Source: JAHDHW01 sp964551455
GTDB taxonomy: Bacteria > Bacteroidota > Bacteroidia > Chitinophagales > Saprospiraceae
Length of the DNA stretch: 40,326 bases
Direction: 5' to 3'
Assembly: GCA_964551455.1 (NCBI GenBank)
Contig: CAZKDA010000017.1
Span: 1 to 40,326, forward strand
The position numbers and the translations under genes were made by a program. The notes below the pieces were generated by a model that was given only the letters and a program-made list of their open reading frames with translations, did no database searches and had not been told where the DNA came from. The stretch's first letter is position 1. Every line of letters begins with the position of its first letter. Positions 28,901 through 35,396 of this stretch are shown here, in pieces.

Positions 28901-29268
28901 AACTGGCAAAGGAAAAACAACAACAAGGCCAGGGAGATAAAGAATTACAAGATATTATCGACCAAATGAATAAGGTTGAAATTGATCTTGTAAACAAAAA
29001 ACTATCAAATGAAACACTCCAAAGGCAGAAAGAAATACTCACTAGACTTCTCGAAGCCGAAAAATCGGAACGGGAAAGAGAATACGACCAAAAACGAAAG
29101 GCTGAAGTTGCATCTCTAAAAGAACGCAAAATGCCACCTTCTTTGGAGGAATACATTAAAAAAAGAGAGGCTGAAATTGAAATGTATAAAACCGTTTCAC
29201 CAACTTTAAAACCTTTTTATAAATACCTTGTTGAAGAATATTTCAAATCTTTAAAAGGTCAGGACTAA
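25912..29268 (+). CDS. DUF4175-family giant membrane coiled-coil protein
   Basis: 1118 aa. The N-terminus has two helices (about 28-50 and 58-80) and a third hydrophobic helix at about 152-172 (ALPPLLLLLVLLFAAP). The next 320 residues form a beta-rich region with repeated Ig-like strands. From about residue 500 to 1100 the sequence is almost entirely charged coiled coil (Glu/Lys/Gln), with low-complexity segments such as MQSGQMEQMEEDMEALRQL. This organisation, and the gene order DUF4175 - HATPase - ybeY, are characteristic of Bacteroidota DUF4175 proteins. Function unknown; a membrane-anchored, mainly extra-cytoplasmic scaffold is a reasonable reading. Confidence 0.8.
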   Translation: MAVKDNYQLLIEKLDRFTRKYYINQLIRGSLYSVALILALFIVLNVLEYYFYFDTSIRKFLFYTFFASSSLAFIFWVLTPMLHYFNLGKIISHEQAAHIIGQHFTDVKDKLLNILQLKKQAESNSQTALLLASINQKTEEIKPIPFRSAINLGQNKKYLRFALPPLLLLLVLLFAAPSMIKESTTRLINNNVVYEREAPFHFVIEKENLSVVQFSDYLLKVAVKGDLLPNEVFINIDNYHYRLTKDHSNQFSYKFSNVQKNTDFQLFASDVKSEKFTLDVLKKPNILGFEVKLDFPAYTQRKDHSIANIGDLVIPVGTKIDWVFNAQNTDDISIRFNGSENIVSAERFDNELFTHKKQALKDETYKIIVSNKNLPKADSVAYSINVIPDLFPTISVEQFIDSVENNLLYFVGDAADDYGLLSLSFNYQIVKSNGSQSELNTLKLNKPDGKQIQYDHIWDISTLELQPGDQVTYFFEVYDNDAVNGNKSSRTNIATFKKPTAEEYEEMESKNNEEIQKNLQESLKETKDIQNELKKLREKLLQEKELDWQTRKDLEELLERQKELEQKIEEAKKNFEENINNQGEFSQPNEELLEKQEQVQKLFEELMSDEMKDLIKQIEDLLQELEKDGALDMLEEMQFGDEELELELDRMLELLKQLEVENELQKQINQLEELAKEQEQLSEETEKNAESDEQGVDKEKQEELEKKQEDINEKFDKLEEKMDKLQKKNEELERPNDLGNPEEKMEDIQQDLDDSKEQLQQKQNKNASKSQKQAAQKMKEMAQAMAMQMQSGQMEQMEEDMEALRQLLENLIGLSFDQEELMNAFTTSEINTPHYTGLVQNQYKLKDDFGLIEDSLQALSKRVFQIESFITEKVSEIKSNLRDGISQLEERKIPFAAKHQQVTMKNVNDLALMLNEVMEQMQQQMSGMMAGSQMCNKPGGKGQQGRKPMDQIGQGQQDLNQQLQQLKEGLKNGQPGSSKEFAQMAAKQAALRKALRELAKEKQQQGQGDKELQDIIDQMNKVEIDLVNKKLSNETLQRQKEILTRLLEAEKSEREREYDQKRKAEVASLKERKMPPSLEEYIKKREAEIEMYKTVSPTLKPFYKYLVEEYFKSLKGQD

Positions 29269-29399
29269 TAATCATTTAAAGGTTTTTTTGTTTGAACAAA
29301 TTTTTTAAAATTTACGTATTTAGAGTATGTTGAAATTTCAATTCCTGGCTTTTTATTGAATTTTTATAGCTCAATAATGTAAAATTTTTAAAAAGCAAT

Positions 29400-29786
29400 A
29401 TGCTCAAATTAGCCTCCGATCCTAAAAATGTTGCTCGAATCGAATCCTTTGTTGATCATTTGGTTCACAAATATGGAATCAGCTCTGATGTTTCCTGCAA
29501 TATTTTAATTAGTCTTACCGAGGCTGTTACCAATGCCATCATACACGGAAATGCCCGGGATTGCAACAAGCAAGTGCTAGTCAGACTCAAAAAGGATAAA
29601 AATAAACTTGCATTTATAATTTCCGACGAAGGTTGTGGATTTGATTTTGATAATCTTCCTGATCCTACATCTCCTGAAAATTTATTAAAAATTGGCGGAC
29701 GTGGAGTATTTCTGATGCGTCAGCTTTCAGATGATGTAGTTTTCTACGATAATGGAAGTACCGTTGAAATTTGCTTTAAAATATAG
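29400..29786 (+). CDS. RsbW/SpoIIAB-like ATP-binding anti-sigma-type kinase
   Basis: 128 aa, a single HATPase_c domain of the GHKL type: an N box in TEAVTNAIIHGNA (about 43-55), a G1 box in ISDEGCGFDF, and a G2 box in KIGGRGVFLMRQL. This matches RsbW/SpoIIAB-type serine kinases that hold sigma factors or phosphorylate anti-sigma antagonists; no partner antagonist is adjacent. It is 131 bp after the DUF4175 gene and 10 bp before ybeY, an arrangement seen widely in Bacteroidota. A SpoIIE-type phosphatase in the same window (38005-39261) is a possible counterpart, by inference only. Confidence 0.85.
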   Translation: MLKLASDPKNVARIESFVDHLVHKYGISSDVSCNILISLTEAVTNAIIHGNARDCNKQVLVRLKKDKNKLAFIISDEGCGFDFDNLPDPTSPENLLKIGGRGVFLMRQLSDDVVFYDNGSTVEICFKI

Positions 29787-29796
29787 CCTATAGTTC

Positions 29797-30267
29797 ATGG
29801 ATCCTCTTTTGGAAATTCCCTCCTTTCCTGATAATGACATCACATTTCATTTTGAAGAAATAAATTTCCAGCTTCCACACAGCACTATTCTTTCCTCCTG
29901 GATAAAATCCATTATCCAATCAAAAAATAGAAAAATGGGGGCCATCAATTTTATTTTCTGTAGTGATGAATATTTATTTGAATTGAATGCCAAATATCTC
30001 AACCATCATACCTACACAGATGTGATCACCTTTTCTTATGATGAACATTTAATTGAAGGCGATATTTTTATCAGCATTGATCGAGTGGAAGAAAATGCAA
30101 CGAAATATAAGGTCACTTTCGAAAATGAACTGCACCGGGTCATGGCGCATGGTATTTTACATTTGCTTGGGTTCAATGATAAAACTTCGCAGGAAAAAGA
30201 AATTATGACTGATCATGAAAATGATTATCTTTCCATTTTAAATGATCTGCTGAAAAATTCAGATTAA
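29797..30267 (+). CDS. ybeY: rRNA maturation endonuclease YbeY
   Basis: 156 aa. YbeY is a zinc-dependent RNase in 16S rRNA 3' maturation and ribosome quality control. Evidence: TYTDVITFSYDE (about 72-83), GDIFISIDRVEENA (about 88-101), and the zinc motif HRVMAHGILHLLGFND with H118 and H122. The third histidine of the usual HGxLHLxGYDH is replaced by Asp (D128). Related Bacteroidota sequences, as I recall them, also lack that His, so this may be a lineage feature. It follows the HATPase gene by 10 bp and is probably in one transcript with it. Confidence 0.9.
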   Translation: MDPLLEIPSFPDNDITFHFEEINFQLPHSTILSSWIKSIIQSKNRKMGAINFIFCSDEYLFELNAKYLNHHTYTDVITFSYDEHLIEGDIFISIDRVEENATKYKVTFENELHRVMAHGILHLLGFNDKTSQEKEIMTDHENDYLSILNDLLKNSD

Positions 30268-30342
30268 TTTAAACTTGTTGTTGTTTTCTTTTTTTTGTTT
30301 TAATAATAGAGTCTTTTCTTCACTCCTTTCCAGTTTATTTTT

Positions 30343-31284
30343 ATGAAAAGTGGCTTTAAGGTATTTGCACCTGCTTCTGTGTCAATTTCTCTTTTTAATA
30401 GTGAAATTATCAGTTTTTGTCTTGATCAACCCGGAGTCACAATCATTGGAAGATTCTGCGATACTCCCGGATTAAGAATCTCAAAATTCAGCGGCTCTTA
30501 CCTTGAGTTTTCTTTTAATCCTCAAAACAATCCCGCTGTAATTTGCGCATCAGAACTATTTGAATTTTTAAATGAAACCCTTTCCACCACCGGAATTGAA
30601 CTTGAAATTCAAATCCACTCTTCATTAGATGATTCCTCGATTCATATTTGTTGCGCCGTGGCTACAGCTTTGGCAATAAATGAGTTGTTCCACAGACCTT
30701 TAGATAAAAATGAATTAATTCCTTTTGTGATTTCCGGCGCTCAAAGCTTTTTAGATTTTGATCCTTCCTGCAAGATTCTTTCTTCATTGATTGGTGGAAT
30801 TCATCTGATTCGGGAACACTCTCCTCTGGATTATTGCAGGCTTCCATCTCCCAATGGCCTTTTTATTTCTGCTATTTTTAATAATTTTATCCGTAATATT
30901 AGCCATTATAAAATTTCAAATAATCCAATCACTCCTACTCTAAACCGATCTCAATTTGAAATTAGTTTTGCTAAAAATCTTGGCAGCCTAATTGTCGGCC
31001 TCTACAATTCTAATTTCGAATTAATTCAAAAATCCATTACTGGCCTTTTATACTTCCCCGATCCTTCCTCTCCTTTTGATCTAAGTCGTTTGAACGATAT
31101 TGCTCATAAAAATGGTGCTTGGGGTTGCCTGGTTTCTGGTTCTTCTATTTTTACGATTTGTCAAAATAGTATCACTGCCGAAAATGCTGGCCAACTCCTT
31201 AAAATTGAACTTGATCGAATGACTGGCACTCCTTCTGAGTTATTTATTTCCTCCGTTAGTAATTCAGGCGCATTTATTTTTTAG
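30343..31284 (+). CDS. Degenerate homoserine kinase (ThrB)-like GHMP protein, probable pseudokinase
   Basis: 313 aa. The whole length aligns by eye with Bacteroidota ThrB: FKVFAPASV at the start (ThrB: IKIFAPATV), SPLDYCRLPSP (PLDIVNLPSP), GSLIVGLYNSNFELI (GGLIAGLYTEDYDLI) and NGAWGCLVSGSSIF (NGALGAGISGSGPSIF). However, the glycine/serine ATP-binding loop (GSGxGSSAASA in ThrB) reads DDSSIHICCAV here (96-106), and the downstream ADNVAP motif reads PSCKILSS. These losses argue against ATP-dependent kinase activity. The coding strand is unusually poor in G. It follows ybeY by 75 bp and ends 6 bp before a parS-like site. Protein role unknown; homology call fairly strong, loss of function inferred. 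Confidence 0.72.
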   Translation: MKSGFKVFAPASVSISLFNSEIISFCLDQPGVTIIGRFCDTPGLRISKFSGSYLEFSFNPQNNPAVICASELFEFLNETLSTTGIELEIQIHSSLDDSSIHICCAVATALAINELFHRPLDKNELIPFVISGAQSFLDFDPSCKILSSLIGGIHLIREHSPLDYCRLPSPNGLFISAIFNNFIRNISHYKISNNPITPTLNRSQFEISFAKNLGSLIVGLYNSNFELIQKSITGLLYFPDPSSPFDLSRLNDIAHKNGAWGCLVSGSSIFTICQNSITAENAGQLLKIELDRMTGTPSELFISSVSNSGAFIF

Positions 31285-31290
31285 TCTAAG

Positions 31291-31304
31291 GTTTCACGTG
31301 GAAC
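31291..31304. promoter_or_regulatory. parS-type ParB binding site (near-consensus)
   Basis: GTTTCACGTGGAAC: 13 of 14 bases match the palindromic parS core GTTTCACGTGAAAC, which recruits ParB and nucleates chromosome segregation. Read on the other strand it is GTTCCACGTGAAAC, which fits the relaxed consensus TGTTnCACGTGAAACA. It begins 6 bp after the end of the ThrB-like gene. It lies exactly 90 bp from a perfect site at 31381-31394 (centre to centre). Confidence 0.8.
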
Positions 31305-31363
31305 TTATTTCAAGTCCTTTGAAAACGATTTACTGTTTCTTTGAAAAATTCAATTGAATAAAT

Positions 31364-31411
31364 TTTTTATTCCTTTGGTTGTTTCACGTGAAACAACCAA
31401 AGGAATAAAAA
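31364..31411. repeat. 48-bp perfect palindrome around a parS site (possible bidirectional terminator)
   Basis: Reading outward from the centre (between 31387 and 31388), 24 consecutive bases pair with no mismatch and no loop. The outer arms are TTTTATTCC and GGAATAAAA, so each transcript end would form a stable stem flanked by A/T tracts. It lies between the convergent ThrB-like and hydrolase genes, where a shared terminator would be expected. The palindrome is far longer than the 16 bp that ParB needs. Confidence 0.85.
31381..31394. promoter_or_regulatory. parS site, perfect consensus
   Basis: GTTTCACGTGAAAC, extended to TGTTTCACGTGAAACA at 31380-31395 if the flanking bases are counted as T on the left and A on the right; this is the canonical bacterial parS. 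It sits at the exact centre of the 48-bp palindrome. Chromosomal parS sites usually cluster near oriC. parA and parB are not in the window. Confidence 0.9.
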
Positions 31412-31575
31412 TCACAGAATTAACAAAATGAAAAGATTAACGTGCGCGAAATATAAAAACACAAAACCAATGAATAAGGATCATTAAAAATGAAAGGAAA
31501 CTTAACTTGCTGTTAAGGGGAAGTAAATAAATTGTATTAAATATTGATTATCAATTGATTGCGAATAAAATAAAA

Positions 31576-32358
31576 CTAAACTGTACCTGATTTTTTGGAT
31601 TCTAAGGAAGTTAAAAAGTGTTCTAAAATTCTATTGAATTCACCTGGTTGTTCCATCATTGGCGCATGACCACATTTATCAACGAAAATCAATTCTGCAT
31701 CACTGATCAACTCTTTAAATTTTTCACCAACAAATGCTGGAGTTACATTATCCTGTCTGCCCCAAATTAATAATGTTGGAGCCTTGATAAATTGAAGTTT
31801 CTCACTAAGGTTATGTCTGACAGCAGATTTTGCAGTAGCCACAACCCGTATCGCTTTATTTCTGTCATTTACAATGTCGTAAACTTCATCCACCAATTCA
31901 GTTGTAGCAACATTCGGATTATAAAAAGTAGCTTCTGTTTTTTTCTTTATAAATTCATAATCTCCACGCTTTGGAAATGAAGAACCCAAAGAATTTTCAA
32001 ATAAACCTGAACTACCTGTTAAAATTATTGAATTTATTTTTTCCGGATTTGATAACGCAAATAAAAGCGCCACATGACCTCCCAGTGAATTTCCTAAAAC
32101 ATGAACTTTCTTATATTTTTTATACTTTATAAAATCGGTTACATAATCAACTAAACCGGAAACTGAAACTTTTCTGATTGGCAAATCAAAAATTGGTAAT
32201 ATAGGCACAACAACTTTATAATCTTTACTAAAATGGCTGAAGATGCCTTCAAAATTACTCAAGGCTCCAAATAGACCATGTAGCAATAATAATACTTCGC
32301 CATTAGACTCACTTTCGATGTATTTAAATTTTCCTTCTTTTTTAATTAAATACTCCAT
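31576..32358 (-). CDS. Alpha/beta hydrolase (C-C bond hydrolase/esterase-like)
   Basis: 260 aa, soluble, no signal peptide. Catalytic triad visible: nucleophile S91 in VLGNSLGGHVAL, D203 in WGRQDNVTP and H231 in DKCGHAPMMEQP, with the oxyanion loop LLHGLFG. The cap region and the GNSLGG elbow resemble the MhpC/BphD-type hydrolase group, but the substrate cannot be told. It is preceded on its strand by the heme A synthase gene after a 171-bp gap containing a DnaA-box-like motif. Confidence 0.85.
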   Translation of the reverse strand: MEYLIKKEGKFKYIESESNGEVLLLLHGLFGALSNFEGIFSHFSKDYKVVVPILPIFDLPIRKVSVSGLVDYVTDFIKYKKYKKVHVLGNSLGGHVALLFALSNPEKINSIILTGSSGLFENSLGSSFPKRGDYEFIKKKTEATFYNPNVATTELVDEVYDIVNDRNKAIRVVATAKSAVRHNLSEKLQFIKAPTLLIWGRQDNVTPAFVGEKFKELISDAELIFVDKCGHAPMMEQPGEFNRILEHFLTSLESKKSGTV

Positions 32359-32516
32359 GAAAAAAATTGATGATGCTCTGTAAAATTTGAATGAGTAAAA
32401 TTAGAATTTTTCTCTAATACTGCAATTTATAATATTAAAGGGAAGTATTGTCATTCAAAAAGTATAAAAAATAATTTGAATGCATTCCGACACAAATTAT
32501 TTAATTATTAACATAG

Positions 32517-32525
32517 TTATCAACA
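32517..32525 (+). promoter_or_regulatory. DnaA-box-like motif TTATCAACA
   Basis: Matches 8 of 9 bases of the consensus TTATCCACA. It lies in the AT-rich gap between two minus-strand genes, 12 bp from the stop-proximal end of the heme A synthase gene. A single 9-mer is weak alone; an inverted copy occurs at 34154-34162. Confidence 0.4.
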
Positions 32526-32529
32526 TAAA

Positions 32530-33645
32530 TTAAATATGCTTTTTGTCAACCTGAAAATTGAGAAAGAGAGCACTACCCAACAACAAAATTGCAACGGCTT
32601 GATGTGCCACGCCCAACACCAAAGGCGGACTTCCAAGGCTGTTGATAACAGTTAATATTCCCAATAAAACTTGCATTAATAACAAACTTATCAACAGGTA
32701 AAGCGCTATTCTGAAAAGCCTTTTTTTCTCAAGATAAAAAGCATAATAAAAATAACCTAAACTAAAGATAATCAATATGTAAGCAACCCCCCTGTGAAGA
32801 GATTGTATAAAAGCAGGTAGAAAAGAGGATCGTTCGTAATTCACAAAATTATCAACATTCCAAACCGAAGGATCAAATAGAACCGAAGGAATGATCTCCT
32901 GGTTCATGTCAGGCCAGGTAGGATAAAATGGACCTGCCTTGATTCCAGCCATAACGCCACCCAAAATAATTTGAAAAAAAATCATAAAAGTTAAGACCAT
33001 ACCAGACCTTTTCAACAAGGCACTGTGGAAAACTTTTTCTCCGGGAAAAATCACCTTAAAGGTTGTCCATAAAAGATAAGCAAAACACAAAACAGCAAAA
33101 GACAAATGCAAGGTTAATTTATACGCATTTACCCAAGGTTTATCAATCAACCCACTCGCCACCATGATCCAGCCAAATGAAGCAACCAGTGCAGCCAAAA
33201 TAAATACAATTGTCAAATCTTTTAGCAAAGATTTAGAAAGCATTTTCTTTTGCCAAAAAAATAAAAAAGGAATAAGAAATATAATGCCCATCAAGCGACC
33301 CCATAATCGATGGACATACTCCCAGAAATAAATAAACTTGAAATCTTGTAATGCCATCCCCTGATTGATCATTTTGTACTGCGGAGTCATTTTGTACTGA
33401 TCGAAAGCAACCTCCCATTGAGCCTGATTTAATGGAGGAACAACGCCTACCACAATCTCCCATTTCGTGATCGACAAGCCAGACCCGGTAAGCCGGGTAA
33501 TCCCTCCAAGTATTATTTGAAAAAAAATCATTACGAGACCCGCTACCAACCAAATCTTTATCGAAGTGGCAATTCCCATATAGTCCTTATAGCGATCCGT
33601 ACCTTGAACTGACATATTCGAATCGTTCATTATTTGCGTATTCAT
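32530..33645 (-). CDS. ctaA: COX15/CtaA family heme A synthase
   Basis: 371-aa polytopic inner-membrane protein with eight predicted helices. It oxidises the heme O methyl group to a formyl, giving heme A for aa3-type cytochrome oxidase. Evidence: GGITRLTGSGLSITKW after the first helix, FWEYVHRLWGRLMG with heme-ligand His, a second HRGV motif in LHRGVAYILI, and VAHQAVAILLLG near the end, all conserved in Cox15-type proteins. The N-terminus has several Met codons; I keep the first. The usual partner ctaB is not in the window. The 633-bp region upstream is gene-free. Confidence 0.9.
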   Translation of the reverse strand: MNTQIMNDSNMSVQGTDRYKDYMGIATSIKIWLVAGLVMIFFQIILGGITRLTGSGLSITKWEIVVGVVPPLNQAQWEVAFDQYKMTPQYKMINQGMALQDFKFIYFWEYVHRLWGRLMGIIFLIPFLFFWQKKMLSKSLLKDLTIVFILAALVASFGWIMVASGLIDKPWVNAYKLTLHLSFAVLCFAYLLWTTFKVIFPGEKVFHSALLKRSGMVLTFMIFFQIILGGVMAGIKAGPFYPTWPDMNQEIIPSVLFDPSVWNVDNFVNYERSSFLPAFIQSLHRGVAYILIIFSLGYFYYAFYLEKKRLFRIALYLLISLLLMQVLLGILTVINSLGSPPLVLGVAHQAVAILLLGSALFLNFQVDKKHI

Positions 33646-33913
33646 TTTTAAAAATAATTACAAATCAAAAACAAATCAGGTTAAGTCAATCCAGGAAACA
33701 GAAAATTACAATCACCTGATAATATTAATAATATAAAATAAATTTTATAAAAAAGACTCTCATCATCAGGAGTGTTAGTTTGTAGATAAAAAAGTCTATC
33801 AAAGTTTTGTAAATTCATTCCTAAGATTTTGAAGAGCATTGTCAACAGCGAATTAACTCCATACTTTTCAGATTATCAAAAAATTATACGTTTATTAACA
33901 GTGGGTTGATAAT

Positions 33914-33928
33914 TTATCCATTGGATAA
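33914..33928. repeat. Palindrome TTATCCATTGGATAA
   Basis: TTATCCA, a central T, then TGGATAA: a perfect 7-bp inverted repeat. Each arm is the first seven bases of the DnaA consensus TTATCCACA, so it could be a head-to-head pair of weak DnaA sites, or an operator. Confidence 0.45.
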
Positions 33929-34077
33929 AAATTATTAAAACAGCAATGAATAACTCATCAATTGATGTCTAAAACGCCTGGTGAATTAAACAGCTTAACC
34001 ATCGTTTTGATCTATTTCATATTTGAATAATTTGAGTTCTTAATAGATGTTGGCAAAATGGCTGTAATTTCACATAA

Positions 34078-34100
34078 CTTTCCACATTCAGTGTGGAAAG
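34078..34100. repeat. 9-bp inverted repeat CTTTCCACA / TGTGGAAAG
   Basis: Perfect 9-bp arms around a 5-nt centre (TTCAG). It is not followed by a T-run on either strand, so it is not an obvious terminator. The arms contain TTTCCACA, close to TTATCCACA, in opposing orientation. It could be a DnaA-site pair or an operator for the SRAP gene, which starts about 180 bp later. Confidence 0.5.
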
Positions 34101-34153
34101 AGTAGATTGTAATCCATTGTAATTTAAAAATTTATGAAAGCAACAAAAATCGT

Positions 34154-34162
34154 TGTTGATAA
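34154..34162 (-). promoter_or_regulatory. DnaA-box-like motif (TTATCAACA on minus)
   Basis: TGTTGATAA on the plus strand; its complement TTATCAACA matches 8 of 9 of the DnaA consensus and is identical to the motif at 32517-32525, in the opposite orientation. Confidence 0.4.
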
Positions 34163-34278
34163 CATTTTTTGAATGGCTTTTATAAATTTGTTCTGATAAA
34201 ATAAATGTGTTTGTAATTTATATGTTTTGTTTTTAAAACAGCAAAAACCTGTTGCGAAACAGAAAACAATACGGTCAG

Positions 34279-34938
34279 ATGTGTACTCGATTTTCATTTG
34301 TTGCTTCTAATATTGATATTGAAAAACAATTCGATATTGAAATCATGTATAATTTGAGAACGAGCTTTAATATCGCGCCTACACATCACGCAAATATAAT
34401 CACAAATGATAGCCCGCACCGGCTGCAATATCTCACCTGGGGACTCATCGCCTACTCAGCAAGGGAAGGAAAAAATGATGGCAAACTGATCAATGCAAGA
34501 AAAGAAGGCATTGCTACCAGTCCGTCGTTTCGAATGCCGATAAGAAAAAAACGTTGCCTGGTTTTAGCCGATAGTTATTATGTATGGAAAAAAGTTGAAA
34601 ATGAGATCATTCCATACAGAGTGTTTTTGAAAGACAACCGGATCATGGCAATGGCCGGGATTTGGGACACATGGTTTGATCAGGATTATGCGATCAAAAG
34701 TTTTTCGATCATCACAACAATGGCAAACAAGGAAATTTCCCGCATAGCGCCCAGAATGCCGGTTGTGTTGAATGACAAAGTTTTACAGAAAAAATGGCTG
34801 GATGAAATTGAACTGGATCAGGTGTTGGATATTATGGATATTGTAGAACATGGTATTTTTGATTATTATCGCATCAGTAATAAAATAGATTCTGTAAAAT
34901 ACAATTCCGTTGACATTCACGAAAAAACTGAAAGATGA
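34279..34938 (+). CDS. SRAP/YedK (HMCES) family protein with altered active site
   Basis: 219 aa from the ATG at 34279, which puts Cys at position 2 as the family requires; an upstream non-ATG extension would hide it. SRAP proteins form a covalent link between C2 and abasic sites in single-stranded DNA. Family elements: MCTRFS, LINARKEGI with N72 and E76, RCLVLADSYYVWKK, and APRMPVVL. Two residues that matter in YedK/HMCES differ: the Glu in GFYEW is Val here (V102 in SYYVW), and the His before RMP is Ala (A157). It overlaps the dtd start by 4 bp (ATGA), so the two are translationally coupled. Confidence 0.85.
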   Translation: MCTRFSFVASNIDIEKQFDIEIMYNLRTSFNIAPTHHANIITNDSPHRLQYLTWGLIAYSAREGKNDGKLINARKEGIATSPSFRMPIRKKRCLVLADSYYVWKKVENEIIPYRVFLKDNRIMAMAGIWDTWFDQDYAIKSFSIITTMANKEISRIAPRMPVVLNDKVLQKKWLDEIELDQVLDIMDIVEHGIFDYYRISNKIDSVKYNSVDIHEKTER

Positions 34939-35387
34939 GAGTAGTGATACAAAGAGTAACAGACGCTTCTGTGGCAATAAATCAACAGATCGTATCAATA
35001 ATTGGTAAAGGTCTGCTCATATTCCTGGGCATCGAACATGAAGATACGAATGAAGATATTCTTTGGCTGACTAACAAAATTTGTAACCTCAGAATATTTA
35101 ATGATGAACAAAAAGTAATGAATCTTTCCGTTACCGATATTCATGGTCAAATTTTGGTCATCAGTCAGTTTACCTTGCATGCCAGCACAAAGAAAGGCAA
35201 CAGGCCTTCATATATCAAAGCAGCCAGACCTGAAATTGCAATTCCATTGTATAATGATTTTATTGATGCGATCAGAAAACAAAGCGGCCTGAACGTACAA
35301 TCCGGAGAATTTGGCGCCGATATGAAAATCAGCTTGTTGAATGATGGCCCCGTTACCATAATCATTGATTCCAAAATAAAAGAATAA
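34935..35387 (+). CDS. dtd: D-aminoacyl-tRNA deacylase
   Basis: 150 aa, a normal-length DTD. It hydrolyses D-amino acids mischarged on tRNAs. Evidence: MRVVIQRVTDASV at the start, GKGLLIFLGIEHEDT, the SQFTL motif followed by KKGNRPSY, and the Gly-Pro motif in LLNDGPVTIIID. The position after SQFTLHA is Ser where most DTDs have Asp (SQFTLxADT). It overlaps the SRAP gene by 4 bp and is followed 9 bp later by the MazG-like gene, so the three form one operon. Confidence 0.95.
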   Translation: MRVVIQRVTDASVAINQQIVSIIGKGLLIFLGIEHEDTNEDILWLTNKICNLRIFNDEQKVMNLSVTDIHGQILVISQFTLHASTKKGNRPSYIKAARPEIAIPLYNDFIDAIRKQSGLNVQSGEFGADMKISLLNDGPVTIIIDSKIKE

Positions 35388-35396
35388 TTATTTTAA

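Larger units (their letters stand above)
33646..34278. other. 633-bp AT-rich gene-free region; candidate replication origin
   Basis: No ORF that looks real; the densest AT stretches are at about 33720-33760, 33885-33945 and 34125-34250. It holds the DnaA-box-like TGTTGATAA (34154-34162), the palindrome TTATCCATTGGATAA (33914-33928), and a 9-bp hairpin built on TTTCCACA (34078-34100). It lies about 2.3 kb from the parS pair. Its flanks are divergent genes, so it must also contain promoters for heme A synthase and the SRAP gene. The oriC idea is inference. Confidence 0.4.

Noticed and set aside
31501..31517. CTTAAC-TTGCT-GTTAAG hairpin as an operator
   Set aside because: 6-bp AT-rich stem of a type expected by chance in this gap; no flanking evidence.
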